Assembly (NCBI GenBank): GCA_000696115.1
Contig: JJOH01000108.1
Coordinates: 88,448-152,447 of the forward strand
Origin: Streptomyces olindensis
GTDB lineage: Bacteria > Actinomycetota > Actinomycetes > Streptomycetales > Streptomycetaceae
Direction: 5' to 3'
DNA length: 64,000 nucleotides
Shown one piece after another: positions 50,454 through 59,400 of the stretch; the first letter of the stretch is position 1; each line of letters starts with the position of its first letter. The position numbers were made by a program, and so were the translations under genes. Below the pieces are notes generated by a model. It worked only from the letters and a program-made list of their open reading frames with translations. It searched no databases and was not told where the DNA came from.

Positions 50454-51492
50454 AGTCGGTGTAGGTGTCCTTGATCTGTTCGGTGTTCAGGTCGAGGTGT
50501 TCGAGGATGGTGTAGCGGCCGGGGCGGGTCTCGGGGGCGAACTCCACGGCCTTGACGAACTCGTCCGTCGTGAAGCCGATCTCGTCCGGCAGCACGGGCA
50601 GGCCGTGGCGGCGCAGGACCTCCGCCATGTACGCCGACTCGTCGTGCGCTCCGCGCAGCCACATCGCGAAGGCCGCGCCGAGGCCGCACTGCTCGCCGTG
50701 GGCGGCTGCCCGCTTCGGGTAGAGCAGGTCGAAGGCGTGGTTGATCTCGTGGCACGCCCCGGAGGACGGCCGCGAGTCGCCCGACACCGACATGGCGATG
50801 CCGCTGAGGACGAGCGCCTCGGCGAGCACCTGGAGGAAGTCGTTGTCCCCGATGCCGCCCGGGTGCCGCAGGACGGCCTCCCCGGCCTGGCGGGCCATGG
50901 CGGCGGCGAGGCCGTCGATCCGCTCGCCCTTGACCCGGCCCGCCAGCTCCCAGTCGGCGATCGCCGAGATGTTGGAGACGGCGTCGCCGATGCCGGCGCG
51001 GACGAAGCGGACCGGGGCCTCACGGATGACGTCCAGGTCGATGACGACCGCGATCGGGTTGGGCACGCCGTAGGAGCCGCGGCCGGCGTCGTTGTCGAGG
51101 GTGGCGACCGGCGAGCAGAGGCCGTCGTGCGCGAGGTTCGTGGGCACCGCGACCAGGGGGAGACCGACGCGTGCCGCGGCGAACTTGGCGCAGTCGATGA
51201 TCTTGCCGCCGCCGAGGCCGACGACCGCGTCGTAGTGGCCGGCCTTTATGTCACTGGCCAGCCGGACCGCGTCGTCGAGGGTGCCGCCGCCGACCTCGTA
51301 CCAGGTGGCGCCGGGCATGCTCGGCGAGATGCGCTCGCGCAGCTTCGCGCCGGAGCCGCCGCTGACGGCGACGGCGAGGCGGCCGGAGTGCGAGATGCGC
51401 TCGTCGGCGAGGACGCACGCCAGGTCGTCGAGAGCACCCGGGCGGATGTCCACGACGAGCGGCGAGGGGATGAGCCGGGTCAGTACTGGCAT
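50431..51492 (-). CDS. Iron-containing alcohol dehydrogenase family, glycerol-1-phosphate dehydrogenase-like
   Basis: A 353-residue enzyme of the dehydroquinate-synthase-like/iron-ADH fold. VVGLGGGKIIDCAKFAAARVGLPLVAVPTNLAHDGLCSPVA closely resembles sn-glycerol-1-phosphate dehydrogenases (EgsA/AraM), with metal-site residues in GACHEINHAFDLL and AAAHGEQCGLG. These reduce DHAP to sn-glycerol-1-phosphate. The ATG lies 13 bases inside the nucleotidyltransferase gene. In this operon it probably makes the alcohol phosphate that the next enzyme activates. Confidence 0.85.
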   Translation of the reverse strand: MPVLTRLIPSPLVVDIRPGALDDLACVLADERISHSGRLAVAVSGGSGAKLRERISPSMPGATWYEVGGGTLDDAVRLASDIKAGHYDAVVGLGGGKIIDCAKFAAARVGLPLVAVPTNLAHDGLCSPVATLDNDAGRGSYGVPNPIAVVIDLDVIREAPVRFVRAGIGDAVSNISAIADWELAGRVKGERIDGLAAAMARQAGEAVLRHPGGIGDNDFLQVLAEALVLSGIAMSVSGDSRPSSGACHEINHAFDLLYPKRAAAHGEQCGLGAAFAMWLRGAHDESAYMAEVLRRHGLPVLPDEIGFTTDEFVKAVEFAPETRPGRYTILEHLDLNTEQIKDTYTDYVKAIGS

Positions 51493-52232
51493 GCGATCTC
51501 CCGTCCGCGGGCGAGATCGTCGTGATTGTCGATCTCCACCCACTTGACGTCGCCGATCGGCGCCACGTCGATCCGGAAGCCGCGGTTCACCAGTTCCTGG
51601 TAGCCGTGCTCGTAGAACTGCTGCGGGTCGGTCTCCCACACGGTCTTCAGCGCGTCGGCCAGCTCGGGGGCGGCGTCGCCCTCGATCAGGGTGACGCCGA
51701 TGTACTCGCCGGTGGCCTCGGCGGGGTCCATCAGCTTGGTGATCTTCGTCATGCCCTTGGCGGGGTCGACGACGACCTTCATCTCCTCGTCGGCCAGGTC
51801 CTTGACCGTGTCCAGGGCGAGGATGATCTTCCTGCCCTCGCCGCGGGCGGCGAGCAGCGTCTTCTCGACGGAGACCGGGTGGACGGTGTCGCCGTTGGCG
51901 AGGATCACACCGTCCTTGAGGACGTCACGCCCGCACCACAGGGAGTAGGCGTTGTTCCACTCCTCGGCCTTGTCGTTGTCGATGAGGGTGAGCTTGAGGC
52001 CGTACTTCTGCTCCAGCGCGTCCTTGCGCGCGTACACGGCCTCCTTGCGGTAGCCGACGATGATCGCGGCCTCCGTCAGGCCGACCTCGGCGAAGTTCGC
52101 CAGGGTCAGGTCGAGAACCGTTGGTTCGCCCTCTATGCCCGCGGGCCCCACCGGCACCAGCGCCTTGGGAAGGCTGTCGGTGTAGGGGCGCAGACGCCGT
52201 CCGGCGCCGGCCGCCAGCACGAGGCCGATCAT
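51480..52232 (-). CDS. Nucleotidyltransferase (CTP-type, sugar/polyol phosphate)
   Basis: A 250-residue NTP_transferase-fold protein. The nucleotide loop is LVLAAGAGRRLRPYTDSLPKALVPVG, followed by IIVGYRKEAV, ILANGDTVHP and VKWVEIDNHDDL. It resembles inositol-1-phosphate and phosphocholine cytidylyltransferases as well as glucose-1-phosphate enzymes. Next to a G1P-dehydrogenase-like enzyme and CDP-alcohol phosphotransferases, CTP is the likely nucleotide. The ATG overlaps the upstream gene stop (ATGA). Confidence 0.85.
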   Translation of the reverse strand: MIGLVLAAGAGRRLRPYTDSLPKALVPVGPAGIEGEPTVLDLTLANFAEVGLTEAAIIVGYRKEAVYARKDALEQKYGLKLTLIDNDKAEEWNNAYSLWCGRDVLKDGVILANGDTVHPVSVEKTLLAARGEGRKIILALDTVKDLADEEMKVVVDPAKGMTKITKLMDPAEATGEYIGVTLIEGDAAPELADALKTVWETDPQQFYEHGYQELVNRGFRIDVAPIGDVKWVEIDNHDDLARGREIACQY

Positions 52233-54025
52233 GCGGGTTCTCCTTCATCGTGTACGGCGGGCGCCCCTGCGGACACCCAGAAGCGGATGCTCTCGACGAG
52301 CACCACCAGGGCCACGGCCACGGCGAGGACCGTGAGCGCGACCGTGAACTGCGAGGCGGTGAGCAGCGCGGCGAGGACGGTGACGAGCAGCGTCCGTCCC
52401 TCGTGCCCCCCGATGGAACGCACCAGCCAGGCGGGGGGCGCTCCGGCGTTGCCGCGAATGCGGTACACCGTGTCGTAGTGATGGTAGGCGACCGCGGCCA
52501 CCAGCCCGAAAGCCGCGGGAAGGGCTCCGTTCACGTCCGCCTTGGCCGCCAAGAGCAGGATCGTGCAGTACTCGGCGGCGCGGAAGAGCGGGGGGACGAG
52601 CCAGTCGAGGGGGCCCTTGAGGGGCTGCATGAGCGCGCAACCCGCGAGCACCACGTAGAACGGTGCGGTGAGGGCCGCTCCCCCGGCTCCCTGGCGGACC
52701 GTGTTCACCAGCAGGAGTGCGGCACCGAGCGCGGCGACGAGGACCGGCGTGTACGGGAGGACCTTGCCCCGGGGGCTGCGCAGCTTGGAGACCAGCTCCG
52801 CGAGCGGGCCGGAGTCGGTGAGGTCGGCCAGTGCCCGCGCCGCCCGGTCGGTCCGCTGTGCCTTCCGCGTCAGCGACCGCAGCACCCGGCCCGCCGTCGT
52901 GTACGTCGCGGCGAAGGCGCAGCCGATGAGCAGCGCGTAGAAGGTGATGCGGGGGGTCGTGACGGCGGTGAGGACCGCGATCATCGCCCAGCGCTCGCCG
53001 ATGGGCAGGACGATCATGCGCCGCACCCAGACCGTCCAGCCGACGCTGTCGAGCTTGTCGGAGAGGGCGGCGGTGGGGCTGGTGTTGGCGGTGGCGTCGT
53101 GGTTGGCCTCGTTGAAGGAGAAGTCCACGACGTGCCGGCAGGTCTGCAGGACCATGGCGGCGAGGGCGAGGGCCCAGACGTCGTCGCCGCCGCGGGCCGC
53201 GCCGAGCGCGAGGCCGGCGTAGTAGGCGTACTCCTTGGCCCGGTCGAAGGTGGCGTCGAGCCAGGCGCCGAGCGTGGAGTACTGCAGGGAGTAGCGGGCG
53301 AGCTGCCCGTCCGTGCAGTCGAGGACGAAGGACGCGATCAGCAGGACGCCGGCCGCGACGAAGCCGCCGCGGGTGCCGGTGGCCGCGCAGGCCGCCGCTA
53401 TGAGGGCGGTGAGCAGGGAGGCGGTGGTGACCTGGTTCGGGGTCAGGCCGCGGCGGGCGCACCAGCGGGCGATGTAGCGGGAGTACGGGCTGATGCAGTA
53501 CGTGGTGAAGAAGCCGTCGCGGGACTTCACGGCCGATTTGAGACGGACGGCCTCCTCGTCCACGTCTGCCACGGCCTGCCGTGCCTCGTTGCGGGCCTGC
53601 GGGTCGGCGGGGACGGCGGCGACGAGGCTGCCCAGCTCGGGGCGGTGTACGTCGGTGCCGTCGGCGTCCAGGGCGGTGAGGATGCGGTCGGCGAGGCTGT
53701 CGACCAGGGTGGTGCCGCCGCCGGCGGAGTTCTCGCGGGCCATCGCCCGGATCAGGGCCTGGCGGCCGGCCGGCTGGGCGGTGACGGCGCCGGGGATCGC
53801 GGCGAGCGGGAAGCGGGGGTCGGTGAGGCCCAGGCGCAGCGCGTGCACATGGCCCACGAACCGGGCGTCGACCAGGGCGACCCGCTCCTCGAACGGCACC
53901 TCGGCGAGCAGCGTCTCGGCCTCGGCGGCGTCGGCCGCGGTCCGCACGTCGAACCCGAGGGACCGCAGGTCGCCCTCGATCGACGATCCGGGGACCGGCT
54001 GACCGGTGAGGATGGCGGTCGACAA
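52229..54025 (-). CDS. CDP-alcohol phosphotransferase with N-terminal extension (DUF5941-like)
   Basis: A 598-residue protein. Residues ~1-150 are an alpha/beta region of uncertain fold, perhaps a degenerate nucleotidyltransferase. Residues ~175-390 are a CDP-OH-P transferase with an intact motif DCTDGQLARYSLQYSTLGAWLD ATFD (all four Asp). The C-terminal ~200 residues carry several further membrane helices. The layout recalls bifunctional inositol-phosphate cytidylyltransferase/DIPP synthase. The TTG start is supported by AGGGAG about 10 bases upstream. It opens the operon, divergent from the galE-like gene. Confidence 0.84.
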   Translation of the reverse strand: MSTAILTGQPVPGSSIEGDLRSLGFDVRTAADAAEAETLLAEVPFEERVALVDARFVGHVHALRLGLTDPRFPLAAIPGAVTAQPAGRQALIRAMARENSAGGGTTLVDSLADRILTALDADGTDVHRPELGSLVAAVPADPQARNEARQAVADVDEEAVRLKSAVKSRDGFFTTYCISPYSRYIARWCARRGLTPNQVTTASLLTALIAAACAATGTRGGFVAAGVLLIASFVLDCTDGQLARYSLQYSTLGAWLDATFDRAKEYAYYAGLALGAARGGDDVWALALAAMVLQTCRHVVDFSFNEANHDATANTSPTAALSDKLDSVGWTVWVRRMIVLPIGERWAMIAVLTAVTTPRITFYALLIGCAFAATYTTAGRVLRSLTRKAQRTDRAARALADLTDSGPLAELVSKLRSPRGKVLPYTPVLVAALGAALLLVNTVRQGAGGAALTAPFYVVLAGCALMQPLKGPLDWLVPPLFRAAEYCTILLLAAKADVNGALPAAFGLVAAVAYHHYDTVYRIRGNAGAPPAWLVRSIGGHEGRTLLVTVLAALLTASQFTVALTVLAVAVALVVLVESIRFWVSAGAPAVHDEGEPA

Positions 54026-54302
54026 CCGAATTCACTCCCTGGGTACCGACGCGTCCGCGCCAGTGAGGTGCATGGTGGGGGCGCCCGGCCGGTGGCTCCC
54101 GGGCGGCATGTCGGCAGAGGCTATCGGATGCCGGGAAGGCCACGTTCACCGCCTGTTCGGCGGATGGATCGACGTGGTTCGCACAAGCCCCTGCCGCGAT
54201 CATCATCGTGGATCCGGGGCCCGCCCCACAAACCGCGTAGCACAGACCGGACATCGGGGACATCGCGGGGGCCGCGACCGCGGCCGCATAGGGTGGACGA
54301 CC

Positions 54303-55274
54303 ATGACTTGGCTGATCACCGGCGGGGCCGGCTACATCGGGGCCCACGTGGCCAGGGCCATGACGGAGGCCGGCGAGTCCGTCGTCGCCCTGGACGACCT
54401 CTCGGCCGGAGTGCCGGCGCGGCTTCCGTCCGGCATCCCGCTGATCGAGGGCTCGTCGCTCGACGGGGACCTGCTGAAGCGGGTGCTCGCCGAGCACGGT
54501 GTGACGGGTGTGGTGCATCTCGCGGCGCGCAAGCAGGTCGCCGAGTCGGTCGCGCAGCCGACCCGGTACTACCGGGAGAACGTCGGCGGTCTGGCGACCC
54601 TGCTGGACGCGGTCGCCGAGGCGGGGATCGAGCGCTTCGTGTTCTCCTCGTCGGCGGCCGTGTACGGCGACCCGGGTGTGGACCTGATCACGGAGGAGGC
54701 GCCCTGCGCGCCGGTGAACCCGTACGGCGAGACCAAGCTCGCCGGGGAGTGGCTGGTGCGGGCGGCGGGCCGGGCGCACGGGATCTCCACGGTCTGCCTG
54801 CGGTATTTCAACGTGGCGGGCGCGGCGGCGCCGGAGCTGGCGGACACGGGCGTGTTCAACATCGTCCCGATGGTCTTCGACCGGCTGACCCGCGACGAGG
54901 CGCCGAGGATCTTCGGAGACGACTACCCGACCCCGGACGGCACCTGCATCCGCGACTACATCCACGTCGCCGACCTGGCCGAGGCGCACCTGGCGGCGGC
55001 CCGGCGGCTCGCCGGGGGTGGTCTCACGGGCGATCTGACGGTCAACATCGGGCGCGGCGAGGGCGTCTCGGTGCGCGAGCTGATCACGGTCATCGGCGAG
55101 GTCACCGGCGACCGGCGCCCTCCGGTCGTCGAGGGGCGCCGCCCCGGGGACGCGCCCCGGGCGGTCGCGTCCGCCGCGCGGGCGGCGGAGGAACTCGGCT
55201 GGACCGCCCGGCGCGAGGTGCGGGAGATGGCCGAGTCGGCGTGGCGGGGCTGGCTGCTGCACCACGGCTCCTGA
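54303..55274 (+). CDS. galE: UDP-glucose 4-epimerase-like SDR protein
   Basis: A 323-residue extended SDR epimerase. TWLITGGAGYIGAHVARAM binds NAD, and the catalytic motif is NPYGETKLAGEW (Tyr-x3-Lys), with SSSAAVYGDP providing the Ser. C-terminal CLRYFNVAGAA and IFGDDYPTPDGTCIRDYIHV are typical of GalE. It interconverts UDP-glucose and UDP-galactose or related sugars. Divergent from the phosphotransferase operon over a 277-base gap, so it may serve it. Start ATG 54303. Confidence 0.92.
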   Translation: MTWLITGGAGYIGAHVARAMTEAGESVVALDDLSAGVPARLPSGIPLIEGSSLDGDLLKRVLAEHGVTGVVHLAARKQVAESVAQPTRYYRENVGGLATLLDAVAEAGIERFVFSSSAAVYGDPGVDLITEEAPCAPVNPYGETKLAGEWLVRAAGRAHGISTVCLRYFNVAGAAAPELADTGVFNIVPMVFDRLTRDEAPRIFGDDYPTPDGTCIRDYIHVADLAEAHLAAARRLAGGGLTGDLTVNIGRGEGVSVRELITVIGEVTGDRRPPVVEGRRPGDAPRAVASAARAAEELGWTARREVREMAESAWRGWLLHHGS

Positions 55275-55284
55275 GCCAGTGAGG

Positions 55285-55323
55285 GTGCCCTGACCTGCAC
55301 TTCGTTTCCGCAGGTCAGGGCAC
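55285..55323 (+). terminator. Terminator after the epimerase gene
   Basis: GTGCCCTGACCTGC and GCAGGTCAGGGCAC form a 14-bp perfect stem with an 11-base loop, 11 bases after the stop codon. Confidence 0.85.
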
Positions 55324-55421
55324 ATGACAACGGTGTTCAGTGCCGCGTTGCACATACCCCCTCCCCGTAGTTCACTGGGGTGCCCGAGCACGATCAGGCG
55401 GACACCGGAGGATGACTTTTC

Positions 55422-56360
55422 ATGGGGGCTGGGCATGATCACGGGCACGCGCACGGCGCGGCGGCCGGCGGTACGGCGACCTCGGCGTACCGCGGCCGGC
55501 TGAGGGTGGCGCTGGGGATCACGCTCGGCATCGTGGTCGTCCAGATCGTCGGCGGCTTCCTCGCCGACTCCCTCGCGCTCGTCGCGGACTCGGCGCACAT
55601 GGCGACCGACGCCCTGGGCCTGGGCATGGCGCTGCTGGCGATCCACTTCGCGAACCGCCCGCCCAGCGACCGGGCCACCTTCGGGTACGCCCGCGCCGAG
55701 ATCCTCGCCGCCCTGGCCAACTGCCTGCTGCTGGTCGGGGCCGGCGGGTACGTCGTGTACGAGTCGGTCCAGCGCTTCATCACGCCGGCCCACACCGAGG
55801 GCGGGCTGACCGTGGTGTTCGGTGTGATCGGTCTGGTGGCGAACCTGGTGTCGCTGTCGCTGCTGATGCGCGGCCAGAAGGAGAGCCTGAACGTGCGCGG
55901 CGCGTTCCTGGAGGTGGCGGCCGACGCCCTCGGCTCGGTCACGGTGATCGTCTCGGCCTTGGTGATCATGCTCACGGGCTGGCAGGCCGCGGACCCGATC
56001 GCGTCGCTCGTCATCGCCCTGATGATCGCGCCCCGGACGTGGAAGCTGCTGCGCGAGACCCTCGACGTGCTGCTGGAGGCGGCGCCCAAGGGCGTCGACA
56101 TGGCGGAGGTACGGGCCCACATCCTGGCGACGGAGGGTGTGGAGGACGTCCACGACCTGCACGCCTGGACGATCACCTCCGGCATGCCGGTGCTGTCGGC
56201 GCACGTGGTCGTCAGCTCGGAGGTGCTGAGCGCGATAGGCCACGAGAAGATGCTCCACGAGTTGCAGGGCTGCCTCGGTGACCACTTCGACGTGGAGCAC
56301 TGCACCTTCCAGCTGGAGCCCGGCGGGCACGCCGAGCACGAGGCGTACCTCTGCCACTGA
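55422..56360 (+). CDS. Cation diffusion facilitator (CzcD type)
   Basis: A 312-residue CDF transporter. A His-rich N-terminus (GHDHGHAHG) precedes six membrane helices; the transport-site motifs are LVADSAHMATDALGL (helix II) and EVAADALGSVTVIVSAL (helix V). A C-terminal domain follows (DVHDLHAWTITSGMPVLSAHV). It exports zinc, cobalt or a similar divalent cation by proton exchange. Start ATG 55422 with GGAGGA upstream. A separate transcription unit downstream of the terminator. Confidence 0.93.
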   Translation: MGAGHDHGHAHGAAAGGTATSAYRGRLRVALGITLGIVVVQIVGGFLADSLALVADSAHMATDALGLGMALLAIHFANRPPSDRATFGYARAEILAALANCLLLVGAGGYVVYESVQRFITPAHTEGGLTVVFGVIGLVANLVSLSLLMRGQKESLNVRGAFLEVAADALGSVTVIVSALVIMLTGWQAADPIASLVIALMIAPRTWKLLRETLDVLLEAAPKGVDMAEVRAHILATEGVEDVHDLHAWTITSGMPVLSAHVVVSSEVLSAIGHEKMLHELQGCLGDHFDVEHCTFQLEPGGHAEHEAYLCH

Positions 56361-56651
56361 CGCGCCGTCTGTGAGGCGTCTGGGGCTGGTGGGGCGCGTT
56401 TGGATCTGAGTGCGCCGGGTGACGCGGGCCTCCGGCGCGCGCCCGCGTCCTGCCTCCCCCGGCACCGCCGGGAACGATTTTCGGCCCATCGCTCCGGGCA
56501 CGATCACCTACTGGGTCCCTCCTCCGGCGTCCGAGCGGCGCCGTCCGCGTTCCGCGCCGCCGCGCGGGACATGCGGGCGCGTCGCGAAGTGCCGGGAGTG
56601 CCGGATTCGTACGGCAGACTTGGGGCGCGAAGACCGATGTGAAGGATGGGT
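56361..56651. other. Spacer before idi
   Basis: About 290 bases with no gene. Presumed promoter of idi; nothing diagnostic seen. Confidence 0.4.
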
Positions 56652-57245
56652 ATGCCGATCACACCTGCCACCGCGACGCACAGCCCGTCGAACGGCACCG
56701 CAGACGCGATTTTGCTGGAACTGGTCGACGAGGACGGCGTGACGATCGGCACCGCGGAGAAGCTCGCCGCCCACCAGCCGCCCGGACAGCTGCACCGCGC
56801 TTTCTCGGTGTTCCTCTTCGACGAGTACGGCCGGCTGCTGCTCCAGCAGCGCGCGCTGGGCAAGTACCACTCCCCCGGTGTGTGGTCCAACACCTGCTGC
56901 GGCCACCCCTACCCGGGGGAGGCGCCCTTCGCGGCGGCGGCGCGGCGGACGTTCGAGGAGCTCGGCGCCTCCCCGTCCCTGCTGGCGGAGGCGGGCACGG
57001 TCCGCTACAACCACCCGGACCCGGAGTCGGGTCTGGTGGAGCAGGAGTACAACCACCTCTTCGTCGGCATGCTGCAGGCCGTGCTGCGACCCGACCCGGA
57101 GGAGGTGGCGTCGACGGCGTTCGTGACCCCGCCGGAGCTGGCGGAGCGGCACGCCAAGGACACCTTCTCGTCCTGGTTCATGACCGTCCTGGACGCGGCC
57201 CGGCCGGCGATCAGGGAGCTGACGGGCCCGTCGGCCGGCTGGTGA
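56652..57245 (+). CDS. idi: Isopentenyl-diphosphate delta-isomerase, type 1
   Basis: A 197-residue NUDIX-fold isomerase. WSNTCCGHPYPGEAPFAAAARRTFEELG holds the catalytic Cys in TCCGHP and the NUDIX-like helix; EYNHLFVGML carries the active Glu. It converts isopentenyl to dimethylallyl diphosphate. I prefer ATG 56652 (GAAGG about 6 bases upstream) over ATG 56646, which is too close to that site. It is 10 kb from the hopanoid operon and may support it. Confidence 0.95.
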   Translation: MPITPATATHSPSNGTADAILLELVDEDGVTIGTAEKLAAHQPPGQLHRAFSVFLFDEYGRLLLQQRALGKYHSPGVWSNTCCGHPYPGEAPFAAAARRTFEELGASPSLLAEAGTVRYNHPDPESGLVEQEYNHLFVGMLQAVLRPDPEEVASTAFVTPPELAERHAKDTFSSWFMTVLDAARPAIRELTGPSAGW

Positions 57246-57269
57246 CGGGGCCCGGAGAAGAGGCCCTGA

Positions 57270-57776
57270 TCAGGAGTAGCGCGCGGGTTTGAGCGGCAGG
57301 GCGGCCCAGATCACCTTGCCGCCGCTCGCGGTGTACTCGACCTCACACGCGCCGCCGGCCTCACGGGTGATCTCGCGGACGAGGAGCAGTCCGCGGCCAC
57401 CGGTCCGGCCGTGGTCGGTCTCCAGGGCCGTCGGCCGGTACGGGTGGTTGTCCTCCACGGCCACGCGGACCCACTCGGCGCCGACGGCCACCTCGACGGC
57501 GATCGTCGGCGACAGGACGGCCGCGTGCTTCACGGCGTTCGTCACCAGTTCCGAGACGATCAGCAGCAGCCCCTGGGCCACGTCGTCCGAGACGGGCACC
57601 CCCTGACGCAGCAGCAGGTCCCGTACGGCGTGCCGCGCCTGCGGGACCGAGGCGTCGACCGCGGGTGCGGTGAAGCGCCAGATCCCTTCGTACGGCAGCG
57701 GATCCGCCGGCCCGGGGCCGAGGGGCGCCGCGCCGCCCTCTGGGCGTGGGCCGAACCCCCGCCCGTCGTCGTTCAT
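57270..57776 (-). CDS. ATP-binding protein, anti-sigma-factor kinase type
   Basis: A 168-residue single HATPase_c (RsbW-like) protein. LLLIVSELVTNAVKHA is the N-box, and VAVEDNHPYRP with GGRGLLLVREI gives the G-boxes. Streptomyces encodes dozens; many act as anti-sigma factors or serine kinases for anti-anti-sigma proteins. No partner is adjacent. The start at 57776 has only a distant GAGGG. The tail is convergent with idi, 24 bases apart. Confidence 0.85.
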   Translation of the reverse strand: MNDDGRGFGPRPEGGAAPLGPGPADPLPYEGIWRFTAPAVDASVPQARHAVRDLLLRQGVPVSDDVAQGLLLIVSELVTNAVKHAAVLSPTIAVEVAVGAEWVRVAVEDNHPYRPTALETDHGRTGGRGLLLVREITREAGGACEVEYTASGGKVIWAALPLKPARYS

Positions 57777-57959
57777 CGTCCGGTCGCCACCCTCGCGCTC
57801 GATTGTCGCCACACCTCGAGTGTTGGTAACGATGCGCTCCACACCCCAGGCCTGAACAGAAGTCAGCAACTATCGAGCATTTCTGACCGTTGGCGTATGA
57901 CACGGTCAGTTGTGGGACTGCTCCTGTCCCTGTTGTGCCGTCTCGGCGAACTATTCGGG

Positions 57960-57987
57960 TTGTACGGGTTTGGCATCCGGATAGCAT
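57960..57987 (+). promoter_or_regulatory. Promoter for a leaderless enoyl-CoA hydratase mRNA
   Basis: TTGTAC (57960-57965), a 16-base spacer, TAGCAT (57982-57987), then 7 bases to the ATG at 57995. No Shine-Dalgarno is present. Confidence 0.6.
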
Positions 57988-57994
57988 CCGGCGC

Positions 57995-58750
57995 ATGGAT
58001 CCGCAGATGCAGTACAGCGTCACCGACTCGGTCGCGACGGTCGCCATCCGTCATCCCGAGAAGCGCAACGCCATGACGGCCGCCATGTGGCGCGCCCTGC
58101 CGCCGCTGCTGGCGGAGTCGGCGGGCGATCCGGCCGTGCGGGCGCTGGTGCTGACCGGTGCGGGCGGGACGTTCTGCGCGGGGGCCGACATCTCGACGCT
58201 GCGGGGCTCGCCGGAGGAGGCGCAGGGGCTGGCCGTGCGGGCCGAGGAGGCGCTCGCCGCGTTCCCGAAGCCGACCCTGGCGGCGATCCGCGGTCACTGC
58301 GTGGGCGGCGGGGCGCAGCTCGCGGCGGCCTGTGATCTGCGGTTCGCCGAGGAAGGCGCGCTGTTCGGGGTGACGCCCGCGAAGCTCGGCATCGTCTACC
58401 CGGCGTCCTCGACCCGTCGCCTGGTGTCCCTGGTGGGGCCCGCCACCGCCAAGTACCTGCTGTTCTCCGGTGAGCTGGTCGACGCGGAGCGGGCACTGCG
58501 CACCGGCCTCGTCGACGAGGTGCTGCCCGAGGGTGAACTCGGCAAACGGGTCGCCGAGTTCACCCGGATCCTGGTGTCCCGTTCGCAGCTGACGCAGGCG
58601 GCGGCCAAGGAGTTCGCGGACGGGCGCACCGACCGGGACGCGCACTGGGCCGGGCAGGCGCGCGCGAGCGGCGACACCGCGGAGGGCGTCGCCGCGTTCC
58701 TGGAGCGCAGGCAGCCGCGGTTCGGCTGGAGCGTGCCTACGTCAGGATGA
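57995..58750 (+). CDS. Enoyl-CoA hydratase/isomerase family protein
   Basis: A 251-residue crotonase-fold enzyme. VLTGAGGTFCAGADISTL supplies the first oxyanion-hole residues, and AIRGHCVGGGAQLAAACDLRFAEEGALFG the second. The position corresponding to the second catalytic Glu lies in TPAKLGIVYPASS and is not a clear Glu, so the reaction may be isomerisation or hydrolysis rather than hydration. Probably leaderless mRNA. Its 3' end overlaps the convergent DJ-1/PfpI gene by 14 bases. Confidence 0.88.
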   Translation: MDPQMQYSVTDSVATVAIRHPEKRNAMTAAMWRALPPLLAESAGDPAVRALVLTGAGGTFCAGADISTLRGSPEEAQGLAVRAEEALAAFPKPTLAAIRGHCVGGGAQLAAACDLRFAEEGALFGVTPAKLGIVYPASSTRRLVSLVGPATAKYLLFSGELVDAERALRTGLVDEVLPEGELGKRVAEFTRILVSRSQLTQAAAKEFADGRTDRDAHWAGQARASGDTAEGVAAFLERRQPRFGWSVPTSG

Positions 58751-59372
58751 GACCGGCGTGCGAACGGAGCAGTTCGACGACGTGCGCGGGGGCCTTCTCG
58801 GGTGATCCGGCGTCGTAGGGCGGCTGCGGGTCGTACTCGGTGGCGAGCTGGACGATCCGCGCGTGGTCGTCGCCCGCGATGCGGCCGAGCAGGGTCAGTC
58901 CCATGTCGATGCCGGAGGAGACGCCGGCCGCGGTGACGTACTTGCCGTCGGTGACGACCCGCTCCCCCGTCGGCTCGGCGCCGTGGCGCTCCAGCTCCTC
59001 CAGGGCCAGCCAGTGGGAGGTCGCGCGGCGGCCCCGCAGCAGTCCGGCGGCGGCGAGCAGCAGGGAGCCGGTGCACACGGACGTCGTCCAGGTGCTGGTG
59101 GCGTCGGCGGCGCGCAGCCAGGTGAGCAGGGGTCCGTCCGGCGCCAGCGGGAGCGGGCCGGGGCCGCCGGGGACGACGATGATGTCGGGGTTCGGTACGT
59201 CCGCCAGGGCCCGGTCGGCGGTGAGCGCGAGGTTGCCCGAGTCGTTCCGCACCGGGCCGGGCCGCTCGGCGACGAAGACGGTCTCCGCGTCCGGGATCCG
59301 GCCGAGGGTCTCGTACGGGCCGACGGCGTCGAGGGCGGTGAAGCGGTCGTAGAGGACGATGGCGATCTGCAT
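58737..59372 (-). CDS. DJ-1/PfpI-family protein
   Basis: A 211-residue DJ-1/PfpI protein. IVVPGGPGP and the nucleophile elbow TSVCTGSLLLAAAGLL (catalytic Cys), with SSGIDMGLTLLGRI further on, are characteristic. It resembles isonitrile-hydratase or ThiJ-like proteins. GGAAGGA precedes the ATG. The adjacent GlxA-type regulator has the same domain fused to AraC, so the two likely sense or act on related compounds. Confidence 0.88.
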   Translation of the reverse strand: MQIAIVLYDRFTALDAVGPYETLGRIPDAETVFVAERPGPVRNDSGNLALTADRALADVPNPDIIVVPGGPGPLPLAPDGPLLTWLRAADATSTWTTSVCTGSLLLAAAGLLRGRRATSHWLALEELERHGAEPTGERVVTDGKYVTAAGVSSGIDMGLTLLGRIAGDDHARIVQLATEYDPQPPYDAGSPEKAPAHVVELLRSHAGLILT

Positions 59373-59400
59373 GGGGTCCTTCCGTCTGTCTGCTGGGGCT

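Noticed and set aside
54026..54302. Additional small gene between the phosphotransferase and epimerase genes
   Set aside because: Frames there lack start signals and homology; the gap is best read as a divergent promoter region.
55324..55421. CsoR/metal-responsive operator before the cation-efflux gene
   Set aside because: C-rich and G-rich blocks (ACCCCC and GGGGTG) are present but spacing and symmetry do not fit a known site.
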